Source of the DNA: Proteus vulgaris
GTDB taxonomy: Bacteria; Pseudomonadota; Gammaproteobacteria; Enterobacterales; Enterobacteriaceae
Direction of reading: 5' to 3'
DNA length: 64,000 bases
Assembly: GCF_023100685.1 (NCBI RefSeq)
Contig: NZ_CP090064.1
Coordinates: forward strand, 4,323,545-4,387,544
The notes under the pieces are model-generated. The model was not told the origin of the DNA and did not search any database. It saw only the letters and a list, made by a program, of their open reading frames with translations. The translations under genes were made by a program, and so were the position numbers. Within the stretch, counting starts at the first letter, position 1; each line of letters opens with the position of its first letter. Positions 59,364 to 64,000 of this stretch are shown here, piece by piece.

Positions 59364-60728
59364 TTACTTCCCGATACAGAAACTAGAGAAAATACGACCC
59401 AATAAGTCATCTGAGGTAAATTCACCGGTGATCTCACTTAATGCTTGCTGAGCCAGTCTTAACTCTTCTGCCAACAATTCACCGGATTTTGCATAAACCA
59501 GTTGTTCATGGCCTTGCTGTAAATGTTCTGCAGCGGTATTTAATGCCTGTAAGTGGCGGCGACGAGCCAAGAAACCACCTTCAGTATTACTATTAAAGCC
59601 CATTGCTTCTTTTAGGTGGGAACGAAGTAACTCAATACCCATTCCATCACGAGCAGATAAGCGGATCATCGGGTAGTTACCTTGTGCCGTGATCTCGGCA
59701 TTCTCACCGGTTAAATCTGATTTGTTACGAATAACAGTAACAGGCAAGGTGTCTGGCAAACGTGCCATAAATTCAGGCCAGATATCTTCAGGCGCTGTTG
59801 CATCGGTTGTGGTGCTATCAACCATAAATAGCACTCTATCTGCTTGTTCAATCTCTTTCCAAGCTCGTTCAATACCAATGCGTTCAACCTCATCACTGGC
59901 CTCACGTAAGCCTGCAGTGTCGATAATATGCAAAGGCATACCATCAATATGAATATGCTCACGTAATACATCACGAGTTGTACCAGCGATATCCGTGACA
60001 ATAGCCGCTTCTCGACCTGCTAATGCATTTAATAGGCTTGATTTACCCGCATTTGGACGACCTGCGATCACCACTTTCATCCCTTCACGTAACAAGCTAC
60101 CTTGGCGAGCTTGAGCACGAACATCATCTAATTCAGCAATAACGGTATTAAGTTTTCCTTCAATGATACCGTCAGAAAGAAAATCAATCTCTTCATCAGG
60201 GAAATCAATAGCCGCTTCAACATAGATACGTAGATGAGTTAACGACTCTACCATCTCGTTAATATGAGAGGAAAATGCACCTTGTAATGAATTAATTGCT
60301 GAACGTGCTGCTTGTTCTGAGCTAGCATCAATTAAATCAGCAATCGCTTCTGCTTGTGCTAAATCGAGTTTGTCATTTAAAAATGCACGTTCAGAAAATT
60401 CCCCAGGGTTTGCAATACGCACACCAGGAATTTGTAAAATACGTTTTAGTAATAAATCTAGAATAACGGGGCCGCCATGGCCTTGTAGTTCTAGAACATC
60501 TTCACCTGTAAATGAGTTCGGATTAGGGAAGAAAAGGGCGATACCCTGATCAAGTACTGAGTTGTCATCATTGCGAAATGGCAGATAATCAGCATAACGA
60601 GGTTTAGGCAACTTACCTAGAACGGTTTGTGCCACAAGAGCCGCTTTTGGGCCAGAAACGCGTAGGATACCAACACCGCCTCTTCCCGGAGGTGTGGCCT
60701 GAGCGACGATAGTATCAGTGCTATGCAT
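59364..60728 (-). CDS. mnmE: tRNA uridine-5-carboxymethylaminomethyl modification GTPase
   Basis: MnmE with MnmG modifies the wobble uridine of several tRNAs. The 454-residue protein has the N-terminal folate-binding domain ([21 protein letters not shown]), an inserted G domain with [13 protein letters not shown] (about residues 222-234), [15 protein letters not shown] and NKSD, and the invariant C-terminal CIGK. It lies at the end of the rpmH-rnpA-yidD-yidC-mnmE block, as in E. coli. Confidence 0.97.
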   Translation of the reverse strand: MHSTDTIVAQATPPGRGGVGILRVSGPKAALVAQTVLGKLPKPRYADYLPFRNDDNSVLDQGIALFFPNPNSFTGEDVLELQGHGGPVILDLLLKRILQIPGVRIANPGEFSERAFLNDKLDLAQAEAIADLIDASSEQAARSAINSLQGAFSSHINEMVESLTHLRIYVEAAIDFPDEEIDFLSDGIIEGKLNTVIAELDDVRAQARQGSLLREGMKVVIAGRPNAGKSSLLNALAGREAAIVTDIAGTTRDVLREHIHIDGMPLHIIDTAGLREASDEVERIGIERAWKEIEQADRVLFMVDSTTTDATAPEDIWPEFMARLPDTLPVTVIRNKSDLTGENAEITAQGNYPMIRLSARDGMGIELLRSHLKEAMGFNSNTEGGFLARRRHLQALNTAAEHLQQGHEQLVYAKSGELLAEELRLAQQALSEITGEFTSDDLLGRIFSSFCIGK

Positions 60729-60772
60729 GGTGTACTCGCTTAATCAGAATAATCATATCAATATAAAAAACA

Positions 60773-60798
60773 GAAGGCGGTCATTGTAGACCGCCTTC
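60773..60798 (-). terminator. Intrinsic terminator after yidC
   Basis: A 10-bp GC-rich stem (GAAGGCGGTC/GACCGCCTTC) with a 6-base loop; on the minus strand it is followed by TGTTTTTTAT. It separates yidC from mnmE. Confidence 0.85.
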
Positions 60799-60858
60799 GC
60801 TATTTTATGTCACTTTCCTTTGAATGTAACCAAGGAAGAGGTTTTTCCTCATGTGACC

Positions 60859-62499
60859 TTATTTTTTGTCTCTGCTGTGTAAGCCACGTTTTTCCAGACC
60901 GCGGTAAATTAACTGCTGCTGGATAATGGTCACTAAGTTACTGACGATATAGTACAGAACCAGACCTGATGGGAACCACAGGAAGAATACGGTAAACACA
61001 ACCGGCATAAAGGTCATGATTTTTTGTTGCATCGGATCAGTTACTGCTGTTGGAGACAGTTTCTGAATGACGAACATCGTTACACCCATTAATAATGGCA
61101 GGATGTAGTATGGGTCTTGCGCAGACAAGTCTTGGATCCATAACATAAATGGAGCATGACGTAATTCAACTGAGCCCATCAGCATGTAATACAACGCAAG
61201 GAAGATTGGCATCTGGATAATCAGTGGTAAACAACCACCCAGAGGATTCACTTTCTCTTGTTTGTATAACGCCATCATTTCTTGGCTCATACGTTGTTTG
61301 TCATCACCAATACGTTCACGCAGAGCAGCCAGTTTTGGTTGCAGTAAACGCATTTTCGCCATGGAGGTGTACTGCGCTTTGGTCAGCGGGTACATGATAC
61401 CACGAACGATAAAGGTGATCATGATGATGGAGAAGCCCCAGTTACCGATAAAGCTGTGAAGGAATTTCAACAGTTTAAACAGTGGTTGAGAGATAAACCA
61501 TAACCAACCGTAGTCTACAGACAGGTCTAAATGTGGCGCGATAGCGGACATTTCAGACTGAATTTCAGGGCCAACCCATAATGTAGAGGTGATGTCAGCT
61601 GTACTATTTGGTGCAATAGTGACAGGTGCTGATTTATAACCAATCAGAGCAATGGATTTGTTTTCTAAAGTAATTGAGTAGAAGTTATTGTTCTGACTAT
61701 CTTTAGAAGGAACCCATGCTGTTGCGAAGTATTGTTGTAACATCGCAACCCAACCATTATTCGTGGTTAGAGATAAGTTTTTATCTTCGATATCACCAAA
61801 ACTATATTTTTTATAGTTGGTTTCATCTGAGGAATATGCCGCACCACGATAAGTGTGTAGCGCAAAGTTGCTGCTACCAGTATCACGGCTTTCTGGCAAT
61901 TTAACAGATTGTTTTAACTGACCGTAGAAGTTCATTGTCAGTGTTTTATCTGTTGTATTCTCAATTTTGTATTCAATACCGATATCGTACTGACCTTTTT
62001 TCAGAATAAAGGTTTTGACGAATTTTACGCCTTCTTCATTCACAAAAGTCATAGGTACACGTAATTCATCCTGGTTTTCACCAAGTACAAATTCGTTTTT
62101 ATCAGCAGTATAAACTGGGCGAGATTTCTGATCTGGACCATCTGGGCCAATTAAGCCGCTTTGAGCCTGATACAGGAATTGAGGTGTAGTTTCCAGTAAA
62201 CGGAAAGGTGTCTGTGAATTAAGCTCGGCGGGATAGGCTAACAAATCAGCCTCATCGATTGTACCGCCCTGAGTATTGATACTAAGATCAAGTACATCAG
62301 TTTTTACGGTAATCAATTTTGCCTGCTCATTGCTGTTACCAGTTACAGCAAGACTATCACTACTTGGCATGTCCGCTTGTTGCGAGATCTGAGTAGTAGT
62401 GGTGGTGTTTTGTGAAACTTTATCACCCTCCCACTGCTGCCAGATCAGGAAAGAAACGAACAGCAAAGCGATGAATAGAAGATTGCGTTGCGAATCCAT
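60859..62499 (-). CDS. yidC: Membrane protein insertase YidC
   Basis: YidC inserts and folds inner-membrane proteins, alone or with SecYEG. The 546-residue protein has the gram-negative layout: N-terminal membrane helix ([23 protein letters not shown]), a large periplasmic beta domain (about 50-340) and five C-terminal helices with the conserved Arg in [12 protein letters not shown]. It starts 2 bases after yidD. Confidence 0.97.
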   Translation of the reverse strand: MDSQRNLLFIALLFVSFLIWQQWEGDKVSQNTTTTTQISQQADMPSSDSLAVTGNSNEQAKLITVKTDVLDLSINTQGGTIDEADLLAYPAELNSQTPFRLLETTPQFLYQAQSGLIGPDGPDQKSRPVYTADKNEFVLGENQDELRVPMTFVNEEGVKFVKTFILKKGQYDIGIEYKIENTTDKTLTMNFYGQLKQSVKLPESRDTGSSNFALHTYRGAAYSSDETNYKKYSFGDIEDKNLSLTTNNGWVAMLQQYFATAWVPSKDSQNNNFYSITLENKSIALIGYKSAPVTIAPNSTADITSTLWVGPEIQSEMSAIAPHLDLSVDYGWLWFISQPLFKLLKFLHSFIGNWGFSIIMITFIVRGIMYPLTKAQYTSMAKMRLLQPKLAALRERIGDDKQRMSQEMMALYKQEKVNPLGGCLPLIIQMPIFLALYYMLMGSVELRHAPFMLWIQDLSAQDPYYILPLLMGVTMFVIQKLSPTAVTDPMQQKIMTFMPVVFTVFFLWFPSGLVLYYIVSNLVTIIQQQLIYRGLEKRGLHSRDKK

Positions 62500-62501
62500 C
62501 G

Positions 62502-62762
62502 TTAATTTTCTCTGTTATCGTCGTTTTTTCTAGGTGGGACAGGATCATCACCACCTTCGTGTAAAGGGTGGCATTTTAATATGCGTTTCACTGTTAACCA
62601 ACTACCTTTTATCATTCCAAACCTGCGCAATGCCTCAATTCCATAATGAGAGCACGTAGGATTAAAACGACAACGAGGCCCCAACAGAGGACTAATCCCC
62701 AGTTGATAGCCCCTAATCAGCAAGATCAGGACTTTTGAGCCAAGCGACAATGACGACGCCAT
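62502..62762 (-). CDS. yidD: Membrane protein insertion efficiency factor YidD
   Basis: The 86-residue protein is the small peripheral partner of YidC. It carries the conserved core [25 protein letters not shown] with its Cys pair and [13 protein letters not shown]. It overlaps the end of rnpA by 37 bases, the usual arrangement. Confidence 0.95.
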   Translation of the reverse strand: MASSLSLGSKVLILLIRGYQLGISPLLGPRCRFNPTCSHYGIEALRRFGMIKGSWLTVKRILKCHPLHEGGDDPVPPRKNDDNREN

Positions 62763-63085
62763 AATTTACCCAACACTTCCGTCAATTGGTGGTTATCAAG
62801 TTCAGCAACCCCTTTTCTTACTAATAACACAAAATCCATCGGCGGTAATTCATGCTGATGTAAACGAAAGTATTCACGGGCCAATCGTTTAATACGATTG
62901 CGCTCATGAGCACGTTTAACGTTTTTCTTTGCGATTGTTAGACCGATGCGGGGATGCCCCAGCTCATTCTGGCGACCCAAAATAGTAACTTCTGGTGAAC
63001 TCGCGCGTTGTGGCTGCTGGAAAACAAAATTGAAATGCTTGGGAGTTAACAAACGTAACTCCCTTGGAAAAGCGAGCTTAACCAC
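62726..63085 (-). CDS. rnpA: Ribonuclease P protein component
   Basis: RnpA supports the catalytic RNA of RNase P in tRNA 5'-end maturation. The 119-residue protein has the E. coli length and the signature [17 protein letters not shown] (about residues 59-75). It lies 17 bases after rpmH. Confidence 0.97.
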   Translation of the reverse strand: MVKLAFPRELRLLTPKHFNFVFQQPQRASSPEVTILGRQNELGHPRIGLTIAKKNVKRAHERNRIKRLAREYFRLHQHELPPMDFVLLVRKGVAELDNHQLTEVLGKLWRRHCRLAQKS

Positions 63086-63102
63086 GGAATGGTTAGCTTT
63101 TA

Positions 63103-64000
<898 letters not shown>

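Overview
The window looks like chromosomal DNA of a Proteus species or a close relative (Morganellaceae, Enterobacterales). It is AT-rich throughout. The housekeeping proteins (AtpF, AtpD, GlmU, FdoG, RnpA, RpmH) are near-copies of their E. coli counterparts, and the backbone order atp operon, glmUS ... mnmE, yidC, yidD, rnpA, rpmH (dnaA expected just past the right edge) is the one found left of oriC in enterobacteria. The species call is an inference.

Layout. (1) 1-5.4 kb: atpFHAGDC, the F1Fo ATP synthase operon minus its start. (2) 5.5-8.9 kb: glmU and glmS (UDP-GlcNAc supply). (3) 9-14.3 kb: small accessory genes: a frameshifted DUF7000 gene, a DUF411 metal protein behind a CueR-type promoter, a probable small RNA behind a SoxR-type promoter, a YgiW-like OB-fold protein, the acetate transporter SatP, a rhomboid protease, NagK and a NADAR-domain protein. 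(4) 14.25-15.6 kb: 1.36 kb of very AT-rich DNA without a convincing gene. (5) 15.6-28.0 kb: a cellulose operon: a small BcsO/P/R-like gene, bcsA, bcsB, bcsC, bcsD, a PAS-GGDEF diguanylate cyclase, a galU paralogue and bcsZ. It carries its own activator synthesis (c-di-GMP) and substrate supply (UDP-glucose). Three hairpins precede bcsA, and the last one buries its ribosome binding site. (6) 28.3-30.6 kb: a molbindin and an LTA-synthase-like sulfatase. (7) 30.6-40.7 kb: a selenium/molybdenum formate dehydrogenase block: selB, selA, fdhE, fdoI, fdoH, fdoG (in-frame UGA for selenocysteine with a visible SECIS hairpin) and divergent fdhD. (8) 40.8-44.7 kb: a TupA-like ATP-grasp gene, an unknown secreted protein, a nitrilase-family hydrolase and a LysR regulator.

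(9) 45-51.4 kb: a hemophilin-type type XI secretion locus: a secreted haem-binding-like protein, a Slam outer-membrane translocon, a large TonB-dependent receptor and a dedicated TonB. (10) 51.4-57.7 kb: a Fur-box-preceded siderophore operon (binding protein, two permeases, receptor, ATPase). (11) 57.7-59.2 kb: a DUF1097 membrane protein and a GNAT toxin-antitoxin pair whose toxin frame has no ATG, GTG or TTG start at its beginning. (12) 59.3-64 kb: mnmE, yidC, yidD, rnpA, rpmH and the region upstream of dnaA.

The items least explained by standard annotation are the SoxR-box small RNA (about 10.32-10.45 kb), the structured bcsA leader (16.05-16.19 kb), the cyclase and galU inside the cellulose operon, and the GNAT pair with a possible AUU start. 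No tRNA, rRNA, CRISPR array, insertion sequence or prophage was recognised.
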